DNA of 64,000 nucleotides from Halarchaeum nitratireducens (GCF_014647155.1 NZ_BMOQ01000005.1:248001-312000), one strand, 5' to 3'. Counted from the first letter of the stretch, positions 25,191 to 33,545 are shown. Notes: generated from the sequence alone by a model not told the origin. Made by a program: numbers and translations.

Positions 25191-25552
25191 ATGTCCCTCC
25201 GTCGTTCCGCACGGCCGCGAACGAACGCGAACTCGCCCGTAGAGTCGCGTTCTGGGTCGTTACGGCTGCCGTGCTGACCGTCCTCATCGGGTGGTCCGTC
25301 GCCGGCTTTGCTCTCCTCCTTACCGTCCTCATTGCGGCGTCCATCGCACCGGCCGTCGCCGCCGCGTTCGGCGTTCCCGCGTGGGTCCGATCGGTCGTCG
25401 GGGGGTGTTGTGCGGTCGCGTTCGGTGCGGCCGGCCTCTACGCGTACGCGGGTTCGTCGGCACCGCTGATGACGCTCCTCGCGGCCGGGTTCGTGCTCGC
25501 CGGGACCCTGATCGCCGTTCGCGCCCTCCGCGACCGGTCGGACGCGGCGTGA
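25191..25552 (+). pseudogene. Tandem small membrane protein, copy 3, with a 1-nt frameshift near its start
   Basis: The ATG at 25191 follows a promoter like that of copy 2 and encodes MSLR, matching MSLREF/MSLHEF. That frame then stops after 28 codons. The frame one base away carries the homologous body: SFRTAANERELARRVAFWVV to RALRDRSDAA ending at 25552, closely similar to copy 1 (GVPAWVRSVVGGCC against GVPGWIRQAVVGIC). No ATG or GTG exists in that frame before the first helix. One base appears to be missing around 25202-25206. Either a recent inactivation or an assembly error; the rest of the frame is intact. Confidence 0.65.
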
Positions 25553-25609
25553 CGCCACGCCGCCGCTGACCGGGGCGCTTTTCGCGCGACGCGTCGAAAC
25601 CCGCCCGTG

Positions 25610-26260
25610 ATGCAGACGCGCACCCTCGGCTGGCGCGCCGCCGAGGCCGCCGTCCTCGGCGGGTTCGCGCTCGCCATCGGCTTCGAGTACCCGGTAGCAC
25701 TCGCCGTCGGCCTCGCCGCGCTCGCCGTCGGCCTCGCCGAGGCCGCGGGCGAGCGGTACGACGCCGCGACGGCGGCCCGGCACGCGACGCTCGCCATCGT
25801 ATCGGGTGCGTTCGCCGCGCTCGCGCTCGTGCGGGGCGCGCGCTGGGTCGCCCTCGTCGCCGTCCCGCTCGCGTGTTGGTTCGCCCTCGACGCGCTCGCC
25901 CGGCGGTCCGGCGCGACGCCGCGCGCGACCGAGACCGCGCGCGGATCCCACGAGCCCCGGGCGGTCGACGAGACTGGCGTCGATCCCGACGCCTTCGCGG
26001 ACGCGGACCTCGCGGGCGAGTGCCTGCGCGCGCTCCGCGACGAACCCCGAGCGCCCGCCGCGCTCGCGGACGGCCTCGGCGTCGAGACCGCACGCGTCCG
26101 GCAAGCGCTCGCCGTCCTCGACGCCCGCGGCACCGTCGAGCGTGACGACGACGGCCGATATCGGCTCGCGGGCGACGCGTTCGATCCGTTCACGCTCACC
26201 GTCCGACTGGCCGAGCGCGTCGCCGACCCGCTCTCCCGCCTTCGGTACTCACTCCTCTAG
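25610..26260 (+). CDS. Membrane protein with C-terminal winged-helix domain
   Basis: A 216-residue protein. Residues 1-105 hold four hydrophobic segments; after a polar linker (about 106-135) the C-terminus has ECLRALRDEPRAPAALADGLG...VRQALAVLDARGTVERDDDGRYRLA, a clear winged-helix pattern. Membrane-tethered winged-helix proteins are common putative regulators in haloarchaea. A GTG at 25607 would add one residue. Its 3' end overlaps the convergent aTrm56 gene by 12 bp. The signal and target are unknown. Confidence 0.75.
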   Translation: MQTRTLGWRAAEAAVLGGFALAIGFEYPVALAVGLAALAVGLAEAAGERYDAATAARHATLAIVSGAFAALALVRGARWVALVAVPLACWFALDALARRSGATPRATETARGSHEPRAVDETGVDPDAFADADLAGECLRALRDEPRAPAALADGLGVETARVRQALAVLDARGTVERDDDGRYRLAGDAFDPFTLTVRLAERVADPLSRLRYSLL

Positions 26261-26803
26261 CTCGTCGGGCGAGACGACTGTCTTGCCCGTCTCCTCCGGG
26301 ACGACGACCTGCTCGGCGTCGGTCCACTCGCGTTCGAGTTCGTCGCCCTCGAAGAGCCGATCGAGAAAGACGGCGAGGCCGGCGACCTCCGAGTGGGGTT
26401 GGTTCGTCACGCCGACGTTCCAATCGGCCTCGTCGTACACCTCGAAGGGGACCTTCTCGCCGCCGACGACGATCAGAAGGGGCTCGTCGGTCTCCTCGCG
26501 GGCCGCGCGGACTTCGCCCTCGACGTCCTGCACGCGTTCGCCGTACATCGTCAGGTGGACGACCCGGCCATCCCAGTCGCGGATCGTCGCCGCCTGCGAG
26601 TCGTCGAGTTCGGCGTCGAACGGGCCGCCGAAGCGCGTCGTGATGTCGCGGATCGTCTCCAGCGATTGGCCGGCGTTGTCCGGGAGGATCACGCGGTCCG
26701 CGCCGAGCGCGCGCGCCGTGAGCCCGACGTGCGTCGTCATCCGGTCGTCGCGTCCCGGTCGGTGGCCGAACCGGAGCACGGCGACTTCGGGGTCGTCCTG
26801 CAT
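26249..26803 (-). CDS. tRNA (cytidine-56-2'-O)-methyltransferase, aTrm56
   Basis: A 184-residue SPOUT-class enzyme that methylates the ribose of C56 in the T loop of archaeal tRNAs. Signatures: VAVLRFGHRPGRDDRMTTHV (start of the family), ITTRFGGPF, VVHLTMYG and the knot segment LLIVVGGEKVPFEVYDEADWNVGVTNQPHSEVAGLAVFLDRL in pieces. Length is normal. Start 26803 was selected by the usual M-x-E-V-A-V-L-R opening. Confidence 0.92.
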   Translation of the reverse strand: MQDDPEVAVLRFGHRPGRDDRMTTHVGLTARALGADRVILPDNAGQSLETIRDITTRFGGPFDAELDDSQAATIRDWDGRVVHLTMYGERVQDVEGEVRAAREETDEPLLIVVGGEKVPFEVYDEADWNVGVTNQPHSEVAGLAVFLDRLFEGDELEREWTDAEQVVVPEETGKTVVSPDELEE

Positions 26804-26901
26804 ACCGCATTCGAGGGGCGTGGGTGGGTAACGGCTTACGGAACGCGGCGCGGGGGGTGAGAAAGGAAAAGGCACTTGCACCGCCTCGCGTTCGATGATC
26901 C

Positions 26902-27846
26902 ATGGACCTCACGGACCGGACCGTCGTCGTAACGGGCGTTGCGGGCCTCGTTGGCTCGCACCTCGCCGCGCGACTGACGGCTGACAACCGCGTGATCGGT
27001 GTCGACGACCTCTCGAAGGGCGAGCGCGCGGCGGTGCCCGAGGGCGTCGACTTCGTCGAAGCCGACCTCCGCGACGCGGCGGAGACCGCCGACACGATCC
27101 CCGCTGACACGGACGTCGTCTTCCACCTCGCGGCGTACACGGACACGAACTTCGACGACGACCGGACGCTCTTCGAGGAGAACCAAGCGATGACGTACAA
27201 CGTCCTCGAACGGATGGCGGACGTCGGGGCCTCGAAGATCGCGTTCACGTCCTCATCGACCGTCTACGGCGAGGCGCCGATGCCGACGCCCGAGGACTAC
27301 GCGCCCCTCGAACCGATCAGTATCTACGGCGCGTCGAAGCTCGCCGACGAGGGACTGCTCTCCGTCTACGGCCACTCCTACGACTTCCAGGTGTGGCTCT
27401 TCCGGTTCGCCAACATCGTCGGGCCGCGCCAGCGCGGGACCGTCGTCCCGGACTTCATCGAGAAGCTCCTCGAAGACCCCAGGGAGCTGGAGATCCTCGG
27501 AAACGGCCGCCAGCAGAAGTCCTACATGCACGTTGAGGAGTGCGTCGAGGCAATCGAGTACGTCGTCGAGCACGCCGACCGGGACGTGAACACGTACAAC
27601 CTCGGGACGCGGACGACGACGTCCGTCAATCGGATCGCGGACGTCGTCGCGGACGTCCTCGACTGCGACCCCGACTACGCGTACACGGGCGGGGACCGCG
27701 GCTGGACGGGCGACGTGCCGAAGATGCGCCTCTCGATCGAGAAGCTCGCGGCGCTGGGGTGGGAGCCGAGTCAGTCGAGCGACGAGGCGGTCAGGAAAGC
27801 GGCCGAGCAGCTGGCGGCGGAGATACGCGCGGAGCGCGAGGCCTGA
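26902..27846 (+). CDS. NAD-dependent epimerase/dehydratase (extended SDR)
   Basis: A 314-residue sugar-nucleotide enzyme. The NAD site is VTGVAGLVGSHLAARL (GxxGxxG about 11-17), the catalytic pair is Ser in AFTSSSTVYG and YxxxK in ISIYGASKLADE (about 147-151), and the nucleotide-sugar site includes FANIVGPRQRG. This pattern fits UDP-glucose 4-epimerase-like proteins. No glycosyltransferases adjoin, so the product cannot be assigned. It may serve S-layer glycosylation. Confidence 0.88.
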   Translation: MDLTDRTVVVTGVAGLVGSHLAARLTADNRVIGVDDLSKGERAAVPEGVDFVEADLRDAAETADTIPADTDVVFHLAAYTDTNFDDDRTLFEENQAMTYNVLERMADVGASKIAFTSSSTVYGEAPMPTPEDYAPLEPISIYGASKLADEGLLSVYGHSYDFQVWLFRFANIVGPRQRGTVVPDFIEKLLEDPRELEILGNGRQQKSYMHVEECVEAIEYVVEHADRDVNTYNLGTRTTTSVNRIADVVADVLDCDPDYAYTGGDRGWTGDVPKMRLSIEKLAALGWEPSQSSDEAVRKAAEQLAAEIRAEREA

Positions 27847-27915
27847 GCGGGGACGGGTCGCGCCCGGCGCGGGGGTCGGTACGTTTTAACGCCCGTCGAT
27901 CGAACGTGTCGGCCG

Positions 27916-28566
27916 ATGGGGGACAGCTACGACGTGGGCGACGCCCTCCCGATCGACGAGATCCCGGCGGGCACGAACCTGATGATCGGCGGGCCGCCGA
28001 TGACCGGGAAACGTGACCTCGCGCTCTCGCTCGTCGAGTCGGGCTGCCGTCGAGGCGAGGGCGCGCTCGTCGTCACGATGCGCGACGACGTGGAGCGGCT
28101 GCTCGATAAGTCCGCACCGCTCGCGGACGCGGTCGCGGAGGGACGGGCGGGCGTCGTCGACTGCGTGACGCGCGAGCGCGGCGAGGACGTCCGGGACAAG
28201 CGGTGGATCCGCTACGCGTCCTCTCCGGGCGACGTGACCGACATCGGGATCCGCTCTGCGGGGCTCTTTCAGGCGCTCGACGAAGGGGGCGTCGAGCGCG
28301 TCCGCTCCGGGTTCGTCTCCATTCCGACGATGCTGATGTACACGGAGCCGCGCCGGCTCTTCCGGTTCCTCCACGTCTACACCGGCCGGATCCAGTCGGC
28401 CGGACAGCTCGGGTTCGCGCTCATCGAACTCGGCGACCGGGAGGCCTTCGATCGGTTCGCGCCGCTCTTCGACGGGATGGTGCAGACGCGGACGAACGAG
28501 GACGGCAAGCGCCAGCTCCGCGTCGTCGGCGTGACGTCGTCGCCGACCGAGTGGATCCCCTACTGA
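27916..28566 (+). CDS. RecA/RAD55-like ATPase (regulatory type)
   Basis: A 216-residue protein of the RecA-like fold. The P-loop is GGPPMTGKRDLA (about 26-37), followed by SGCRRGEGALVVTMRDDVERLL, the usual strand/Walker region of haloarchaeal RAD55-like proteins. A clear Walker B (four hydrophobics and DD) is not visible, so ATP hydrolysis is uncertain. Proteins of this group (DUF7504-like, from memory) often act near signalling genes. The gene starts 69 bp after the epimerase. Confidence 0.72.
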   Translation: MGDSYDVGDALPIDEIPAGTNLMIGGPPMTGKRDLALSLVESGCRRGEGALVVTMRDDVERLLDKSAPLADAVAEGRAGVVDCVTRERGEDVRDKRWIRYASSPGDVTDIGIRSAGLFQALDEGGVERVRSGFVSIPTMLMYTEPRRLFRFLHVYTGRIQSAGQLGFALIELGDREAFDRFAPLFDGMVQTRTNEDGKRQLRVVGVTSSPTEWIPY

Positions 28567-28567
28567 G

Positions 28568-29020
28568 TCAGGAGAACTGCTCCTCGACGGCGTCGTCGAG
28601 TTCCTCGCCCTCCGGTTCGCCCTCGGACTCGCGGAGCTCGCTCGCCGGATTCTCGATGTAGTCGAGCGCGATGTCGGTGAACGCGCCCGTGTCGACGACG
28701 CTGTCGCGATCGAAGGAGACGATGACGCCGCTCCACTGCCCGAGGGGCACCTGGAGGACGACGACCTCGTGGAACCACCGGACGCTCAGGTCGAGGTGGC
28801 CGAAGCGGGAGAACTCGGGCTGGTCGAGCTCGTCGTCGAAGCCCTTGAGGATGAGGTTCTTCGTGGTCTCCTCGATCTCCTCGGGCGTCTGGGCGTCCGC
28901 GACGTCGTCGCGGGTGTAGAGGTGATCGTACGCCTCCCCGTCGTACGCGATCGCGCGCCGGATCCGACCCACGTCGGCGTCCCGGAGCGCGTCGACGAAC
29001 GCCTCGGCTTCCTCGTTCAT
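28568..29020 (-). CDS. Conserved haloarchaeal soluble protein
   Basis: A 150-residue acidic protein, MNEEAEAFVDALRDADVGRIRRAIAYD. The motif EAYDHLYTRDDVAD and SFDRDSVVDTGAFTDIALDYIE recall haloarchaeal families with a YDHLYxRDDV box, but I cannot name this one. No membrane segment and no catalytic motif are seen. Convergent with the RecA-like gene, the stops separated by a single base. Confidence 0.7.
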   Translation of the reverse strand: MNEEAEAFVDALRDADVGRIRRAIAYDGEAYDHLYTRDDVADAQTPEEIEETTKNLILKGFDDELDQPEFSRFGHLDLSVRWFHEVVVLQVPLGQWSGVIVSFDRDSVVDTGAFTDIALDYIENPASELRESEGEPEGEELDDAVEEQFS

Positions 29021-29105
29021 ACGTGTCCGTGTGACGCGGCGTGGGGTTAATCTTACCCCCTCGGCCGTCAGAGCGTTCTTGTACGCGGCGCACCGACGGT
29101 GTGGC

Positions 29106-29723
29106 GTGCACGCCGTCGTCGTCGCGGGCGGTCGCTCGACCCGGTTCGGTGAGCGCGATAAGGCCGTCGCGTCGCTCGCCGGAACGCCGCTAATCCGCCG
29201 GGTCGCCGACCGGCTCGCCGGCCCCGTCGAGTCGCTCGTCGTGAACTGCCGGCCCGCCCAGCGCGCCGTGATCGCGGACGTGCTCGCCGACTACCCGCGG
29301 CCGGTGACGTACGCCCTCGACGCGCCCGACCGCGCGGGCGAGGGGCCGCTCGCCGGGATGGGGGCGGGGTTGCGCGCGACGGACGCCGAGCGCGCGTTCG
29401 TCGTCGCCTGCGACGTGCCGTTCGTCGACCCCGCGTTCGTCCGCTACCTCTTCGATCGGGCGGCGGCGCGCGAGGCCGCGGTGCCGTACCGCGAGGGGTA
29501 CCCCGAACCGCTCCACGCCGTCTACGAGGTCGAACCGGCCCTCGACGCGATCGAGCGCGCGCTCGACGGGGGGCGACGCCGCGCGGACGCGGCGCTCGAC
29601 GCCCTCGACGCGAGCGCCGTCCGGGAGGCCGCGATCGGGACGCACGCGGCTCCGGGCGCGTTCACGAACCTGAACACGCGAGCGGCGCTCGACGCCGCCG
29701 AGGACCGGCTGCGCCGACGCTGA
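29106..29723 (+). CDS. mobA: MobA-type nucleotidyltransferase
   Basis: A 205-residue NTP transferase. It opens with VVVAGGRSTRFGERDKAVASLAGTPLI in sections (GGxSxRxG...K, nucleotide binding), has EGPLAGMGAGL and the metal-binding VVACDVPFVDP. It probably joins GTP and molybdopterin to make the molybdenum cofactor used by enzymes such as the sulfite-oxidase-like protein at 52.8 kb. Start is the GTG at 29106 giving MHAVVVAGG. The related CofC/guanylyltransferase function is less likely. Confidence 0.85.
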   Translation: MHAVVVAGGRSTRFGERDKAVASLAGTPLIRRVADRLAGPVESLVVNCRPAQRAVIADVLADYPRPVTYALDAPDRAGEGPLAGMGAGLRATDAERAFVVACDVPFVDPAFVRYLFDRAAAREAAVPYREGYPEPLHAVYEVEPALDAIERALDGGRRRADAALDALDASAVREAAIGTHAAPGAFTNLNTRAALDAAEDRLRRR

Positions 29724-29739
29724 AAAGAGGGACGGGCCG

Positions 29740-30045
29740 TCACCGGGCGCGCTCCGCCTCCTCTTCGAGGAGTGCGGAGATGTACTGGTGTTCCCAGCTC
29801 TCGCGGTCGATGATCTCGCGCCGACCCCGTCTGGTCAGCGAGTAGGCGTTCGTCCGTTCGTCCTGCTTGCGCTTATCGACGAGCCCCTTCTCGCAGAGCG
29901 TATCGAGGTTCGGGTAGAGTCGGCCGTGATTGATCGCCGTCCCGTAGTACTCCTCGAGTTCGTCCTTGATGTCGAGTCCGTTGGGTTCGTCCAGCCCGCA
30001 GGTAACGAAGAGGAGGTCGCGCTGAAAGCCGGTGAGGTCGTGCAT
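29740..30045 (-). CDS. PadR-family transcriptional regulator
   Basis: A 101-residue winged-helix protein: MHDLTGFQRDLLFVTCGL, then DELEEYYGTAINHGRLYPNLDTLCEKGLV (recognition region) and SLTRRGRREI, the classic PadR order; the C-terminal helix probably dimerises. TATA-like gttaaacgg lies near 30072-30080. It is divergent from the YeeE sulfur operon across a 300-bp gap rich in inverted repeats, making it a candidate regulator of that operon. Confidence 0.85.
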   Translation of the reverse strand: MHDLTGFQRDLLFVTCGLDEPNGLDIKDELEEYYGTAINHGRLYPNLDTLCEKGLVDKRKQDERTNAYSLTRRGRREIIDRESWEHQYISALLEEEAERAR

Positions 30046-30256
30046 CGCGTGTCCGAACGGAAGATCGAACGCCGTTTAACTCCGGTGGCCAACGTGACCC
30101 CGGTCAGTGGTGGTGTCCTCGCCGATCGCGCCGCGGGCACCGGTGGCGGCGCGGCGGGCGTCGTCTCGCTGGCGACGCGCTCGGCGTCGGACGCCCGGCA
30201 CGCGCGGGCGTCGTAGCGCATCATCGATCGTCATCGAATAACCGGAATCCGTTGCC

Positions 30257-30301
30257 GACGCTCTCGACGGAGCGTCACCGGTGACGGTACAGTCGTACCG
30301 T
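30257..30301. promoter_or_regulatory. Cluster of three inverted repeats upstream of the sulfur-transport operon
   Basis: Three dyads stand in 45 bp: GACGCTC/GAGCGTC (30257-30276, 6-bp spacer), the perfect palindrome GTCACCGGTGAC (30274-30285), and ACGGTAC-N4-GTACCGT (30284-30301). The last ends about 10 bp before a TATA-like agttatcc at 30311-30318, which is about 30 bp before the GTG start at 30346. This is the geometry of an operator or activator site. A perfect GGAGGT ribosome-binding site (30335-30340) precedes the start. The rest of the 30046-30345 gap contains no gene I can support. Confidence 0.55.
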
Positions 30302-30345
30302 AATGCGGCCAGTTATCCCACTGAAACCGATAGCGGAGGTCACCC

Positions 30346-31515
30346 GTGGTATCACAACTGCTCATCGCGGCCGTTGTCGGCCTCGGAATCGGCGCCTGCC
30401 TCCAGAAGGGCCGATTCTGCTTCGTCAACGCCTTCCGCGACCTCTTCGCGTACAAGGACACCCGCGTCACGAAGGGCGTCATCGCCGCCGTCTTGGTGAC
30501 GATGGTGTTCTGGGGCACCGCCTATCAGTTCGGTTACTTCCAAGGCTTTTGGACCCCCGGCTGGGGGCTCACCGGCCTCGTCGGTGGGTTCGTCTTCGGC
30601 GTTGGGATGACGTACGCCGGGGCCTGCGCCTCGGGGACGCTCTACCGCGCCGGCGAGGGGTACGTCCAGTACTGGCTCACCCTGCTGTTCATGGGCGTCG
30701 GGTACGTCGCCTTCGTGATCGCGTTCCCGTCGCTTCAGTCAACGTACTTCGCCTCGCTGACGTTCGGTGAGGGCGTCTCGCTGTTCGAGATCTCCCCGGT
30801 CCCGGCCGGCCTCCTCGCCATCGCCGTCGCCGTCGTCGCCACGCTCGCCTACGCGACCGTCCTCGGTCGCCAGCACGCGGGCGGGAGCGAGCGCGCGACG
30901 GCCGCCGAGGCCCGTCCCGCGACGATCGTCGGGACGCCCGTCGTCGGCCTCCAGCGCCTCGCCGCCGGCACGCGCGCGTACGCCGCAGGCCTCCGCGACG
31001 CGTGGGCCGATCCGGTCGCCGCGAGCAAGCGCCCGTGGGACCCGCGGACCGCCGCGCTCGGCATCTCGGTCTTCGCGCTCATCTGGTTCACGAGCGTCTC
31101 GATCGTCGGCGTCACCGGTCCCGAGGCCCGCTGGAGCGGCTATCTGCTCTCGCTCGCCGGCGTCGACGCCGGCTCGTTCGCCTACTGGGGGTCCGTCCTC
31201 TTCCGCGGCGCCGGCGTCGGCGTCACGGTCGACATGGTGATGATCGCCTTCCTCATCCTCGGCTCCGCGCTCGCCGCGTACTGGAGCGGCGACTTCTCGC
31301 TTCGCATGCCGCGCAAGCGCCGGCTCCCGAACGCCGTCCTCGGCGGGTTCGCCATGGGCGCCGGCTCCCGGCTCGCCCCCGGTTGCAACATCGGGAACAT
31401 CTACTCCGGGCTCGCCGAGCTCTCCGTCCACTCGTTCATCGCGACGGTCGGCATCATCGCCGGCGTCTACGTGATGACCCACTGGATCTACCGCGAGGTC
31501 GGCTGCGCGATCTAA
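30346..31515 (+). CDS. YeeE/YedE-family transporter, TsuA-like (thiosulfate uptake)
   Basis: A 389-residue membrane protein made of two related halves. Conserved Cys motifs are KGRFCFVNAF (Cys about 25), GMTYAGACASGTLYRAGEG (Cys about 94) and GAGSRLAPGCNIGN (Cys about 347), matching the cysteines along the thiosulfate path in TsuA. A polar linker (about 168-225) separates the halves. The TusA-like and rhodanese genes follow 44 and 340 bp after its stop, giving a transport and sulfur-relay operon. Start is the GTG preceded by GGAGGT. Confidence 0.9.
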   Translation: MVSQLLIAAVVGLGIGACLQKGRFCFVNAFRDLFAYKDTRVTKGVIAAVLVTMVFWGTAYQFGYFQGFWTPGWGLTGLVGGFVFGVGMTYAGACASGTLYRAGEGYVQYWLTLLFMGVGYVAFVIAFPSLQSTYFASLTFGEGVSLFEISPVPAGLLAIAVAVVATLAYATVLGRQHAGGSERATAAEARPATIVGTPVVGLQRLAAGTRAYAAGLRDAWADPVAASKRPWDPRTAALGISVFALIWFTSVSIVGVTGPEARWSGYLLSLAGVDAGSFAYWGSVLFRGAGVGVTVDMVMIAFLILGSALAAYWSGDFSLRMPRKRRLPNAVLGGFAMGAGSRLAPGCNIGNIYSGLAELSVHSFIATVGIIAGVYVMTHWIYREVGCAI

Positions 31516-31559
31516 CGGAACCGTCAGACAGACACCCCTCCACCGACTACGACACACCA

Positions 31560-31853
31560 ATGCCATCCATCGACGACGTTGTTGACTCCCCCGACGAACT
31601 GGACGACGAGACCGCACAGGAACTCTACGAGAACGCCGACCGCACCCAAGACATGATGGGCGAGGTCTGCCCGTACCCGCAGGTCGAGGCGCAGAAGGGC
31701 CTCCAGAAGCTCGAATCGGACGAACTCCTCGTTCAGGAGACGGACCACGTCCCCTGCACGGAGAACGTCCCGAAGGCCGTCGGCGACGACGCCGAAGCGA
31801 CCGTCTGGCGCAGCGGCGACGGCGTCTACCGCATCTACCTCCGGAAGAACTGA
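31560..31853 (+). CDS. TusA-family sulfur carrier (TsuB-like)
   Basis: A 97-residue protein. An acidic head of about 30 residues precedes the TusA fold, whose active Cys is in GEVCPYPQVEAQKGL (CPxP motif about 37-40). TusA-like proteins carry sulfur as a persulfide; TsuB is the partner of YeeE transporters and receives or processes thiosulfate. A second Cys lies in HVPCTEN. It lies between the transporter and rhodanese genes, with 2 bp before the latter. Confidence 0.88.
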   Translation: MPSIDDVVDSPDELDDETAQELYENADRTQDMMGEVCPYPQVEAQKGLQKLESDELLVQETDHVPCTENVPKAVGDDAEATVWRSGDGVYRIYLRKN

Positions 31854-31855
31854 TC

Positions 31856-32197
31856 ATGCCCGCAGAACTCAGCCCCGCCGAGACCAGCGAGCGACTCGAC
31901 GACGAGGACTTCACGCTCGTCGACATCCGCGACCCCGAGGCCTACGAAGAGGGCCACGTCCCCGGCGCGGAGAACCTCACCCTCGAGGAACTCGAAGAGA
32001 CCGTCGAGGAGCGCGAGTGGAACGACACCGTCGCGTTCCTCTGCTACATCGGCAAGTCCTCCCAGCAGGCCGCTCGCTTCGTCGAGGAGTACGGCGACGC
32101 GGACGACGTCTACAGCGTCGCCGGCGGCATGGACGAGTGGGACGGGGAGGTCGAGGTCGCGGACGACGTCGACGCCCTCGACGCCGGGAGCGATTGA
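31856..32197 (+). CDS. Single-domain rhodanese-like sulfurtransferase
   Basis: A 113-residue rhodanese domain: FTLVDIRDPEAYEEGHVPGAENLTL and the active-site loop FLCYIGKSSQQAA (Cys about 62), then VYSVAGGMDEWDG. It would move the sulfane sulfur of imported thiosulfate to the TusA-like protein or to acceptors such as cysteine or thiolated tRNA. All expected residues are present. Last gene of the operon; 49 bp separate it from the next start. Confidence 0.9.
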   Translation: MPAELSPAETSERLDDEDFTLVDIRDPEAYEEGHVPGAENLTLEELEETVEEREWNDTVAFLCYIGKSSQQAARFVEEYGDADDVYSVAGGMDEWDGEVEVADDVDALDAGSD

Positions 32198-32246
32198 GGG
32201 CGGGGGCGACGGACAGCTTTTCGTGTCGGCCCCGCGACGGGCCGGT

Positions 32247-33215
32247 ATGCGCTTCGGTATCCTCAGCACCGCGGACATCGCGCTCGATTCCTTCGTCCCC
32301 GGCGTCGCCCGGACCGAACACGAGGTCGCGGCCATCGCCTCGCGCGACGCCGAGCGCGCCGCCGCGGCCGCGACCGCACACGACATTCCCGACGCTTACG
32401 GGAGCTACGACGCACTCCTCGAGGCGGACATCGACGCCGTCTACAACCCCCTGCCGAACGCCCTCCACGCCGAGTGGACGACGCGCGCCGCCGACGCCGG
32501 ACTCCACGTGCTCTGTGAGAAACCCCTCACGCGCGACGCGAACGAGGCCCGCGACGTCGTCGACTACTGCGCCGACCGGGGCGTCACCCTCATGGAGGCG
32601 TTCATGTACCGCTACCACCCGCGCACCGAACGCGTCCACGGCCTCCTCGACGCGATGGGCGACGTCGTCTCCGCGTCCGCGTCGTTCGGCTTCCCCCTCC
32701 GCGGTGATCCCGCGGACGTCCGACTCCAACCCGGGCTCGCCGGCGGGTCGCTCATGGACGTCGGGTGCTACCCCGTCAACGCCCTCCGGACCTTCCTCGG
32801 CGAACCCGACGCCGTCACCGCGACGACGTACGACAGCCGCGACTGCGGTGTCGATACCCGCCTCGCCGGGACGTTCGAGTACGAGGGCGGCGCGAGCGCC
32901 ACCCTCCGCTGTTGGTTCGACGCCCCCGAACACCAGCGCTACCGGATCGAGACGACCGACGGCTGGATCGAGGCGACCCCGGCGTTCAACGTCCCCGCGG
33001 ACGCGTCCGCCGAACTCCGCTACGGCCGCGACGGGCGCACCGTCACGGAGACGTTCGAGCCGGTCGATCAGTACGCCCGCGAGGCCGAACACTTCGCCGA
33101 CTGCGTGGAGAGCGGCATGACGCCTCGCACCGACGGCGCGGACGCGCTCGCCAACATGCGCGCGATCGACGCGCTCGCCGAGGCGGCCGCCACCGGAGAG
33201 CGCGTCACGCTCTGA
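32247..33215 (+). CDS. Gfo/Idh/MocA-family oxidoreductase
   Basis: A 322-residue NAD(P)-dependent sugar dehydrogenase-like protein. The Rossmann head is MRFGILSTADIALDSFVPG; the family motif is HVLCEKPLTRDANEA (EKP about 92-94), and the substrate domain starts with GVTLMEAFMYRYHPRTERV. It is close to haloarchaeal D-xylose dehydrogenase-type members, but no sugar-catabolism genes adjoin, so the substrate is open. Length is normal. Confidence 0.87.
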   Translation: MRFGILSTADIALDSFVPGVARTEHEVAAIASRDAERAAAAATAHDIPDAYGSYDALLEADIDAVYNPLPNALHAEWTTRAADAGLHVLCEKPLTRDANEARDVVDYCADRGVTLMEAFMYRYHPRTERVHGLLDAMGDVVSASASFGFPLRGDPADVRLQPGLAGGSLMDVGCYPVNALRTFLGEPDAVTATTYDSRDCGVDTRLAGTFEYEGGASATLRCWFDAPEHQRYRIETTDGWIEATPAFNVPADASAELRYGRDGRTVTETFEPVDQYAREAEHFADCVESGMTPRTDGADALANMRAIDALAEAAATGERVTL

Positions 33216-33266
33216 GCCGCGGAGCAGGCACATCGTTTATGTGTTATCGGGGTGTCACCTACACGC

Positions 33267-33476
33267 ATGCCGAGCTCGGACGTCGAGGACGACATCTACG
33301 AGGCGCTGCTCGCGGTAGCCGAGAAGGACGATTGGGGACTGCGCGACCTGGCCGCACACGCGGACGTGACGACCGACGGATTCGGAATGCAGCTCTGTGA
33401 ACGCTGTCTGAACCGCCTCGAAACGCAGGGGCGCGTCGAGTGGGACGGCGGAACCTGGCGGCCCGCGGAGCGTTGA
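33267..33476 (+). CDS. Small helix-turn-helix protein
   Basis: A 69-residue protein, MPSSDVEDDIYEALLAVAEK...VEWDGGTWRPAER. Helices with WGLRDLAAHADVTTDGFGMQLCERCLNRLETQGRV and a short wing fit a minimal winged helix. Start 33267 was preferred over the GTG at 33252 because a TATA-like gtttatgtg (33234-33242) lies about 30 bp upstream. The CERC pair could bind a metal, but two Cys alone are weak evidence. Confidence 0.65.
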   Translation: MPSSDVEDDIYEALLAVAEKDDWGLRDLAAHADVTTDGFGMQLCERCLNRLETQGRVEWDGGTWRPAER

Positions 33477-33545
33477 GTCGGCCGGCCCGCGACGGATCAC
33501 GCCGCTACCGCAACGCACGTCCGGGTCGACACCCAGTACCGACGT

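Noticed and set aside
25191-25277. A separate 28-residue peptide gene starting at 25191
   Set aside because: Only its first four residues match the paralogs and the rest is the wrong frame of a longer homologous protein, so a frameshift is simpler.
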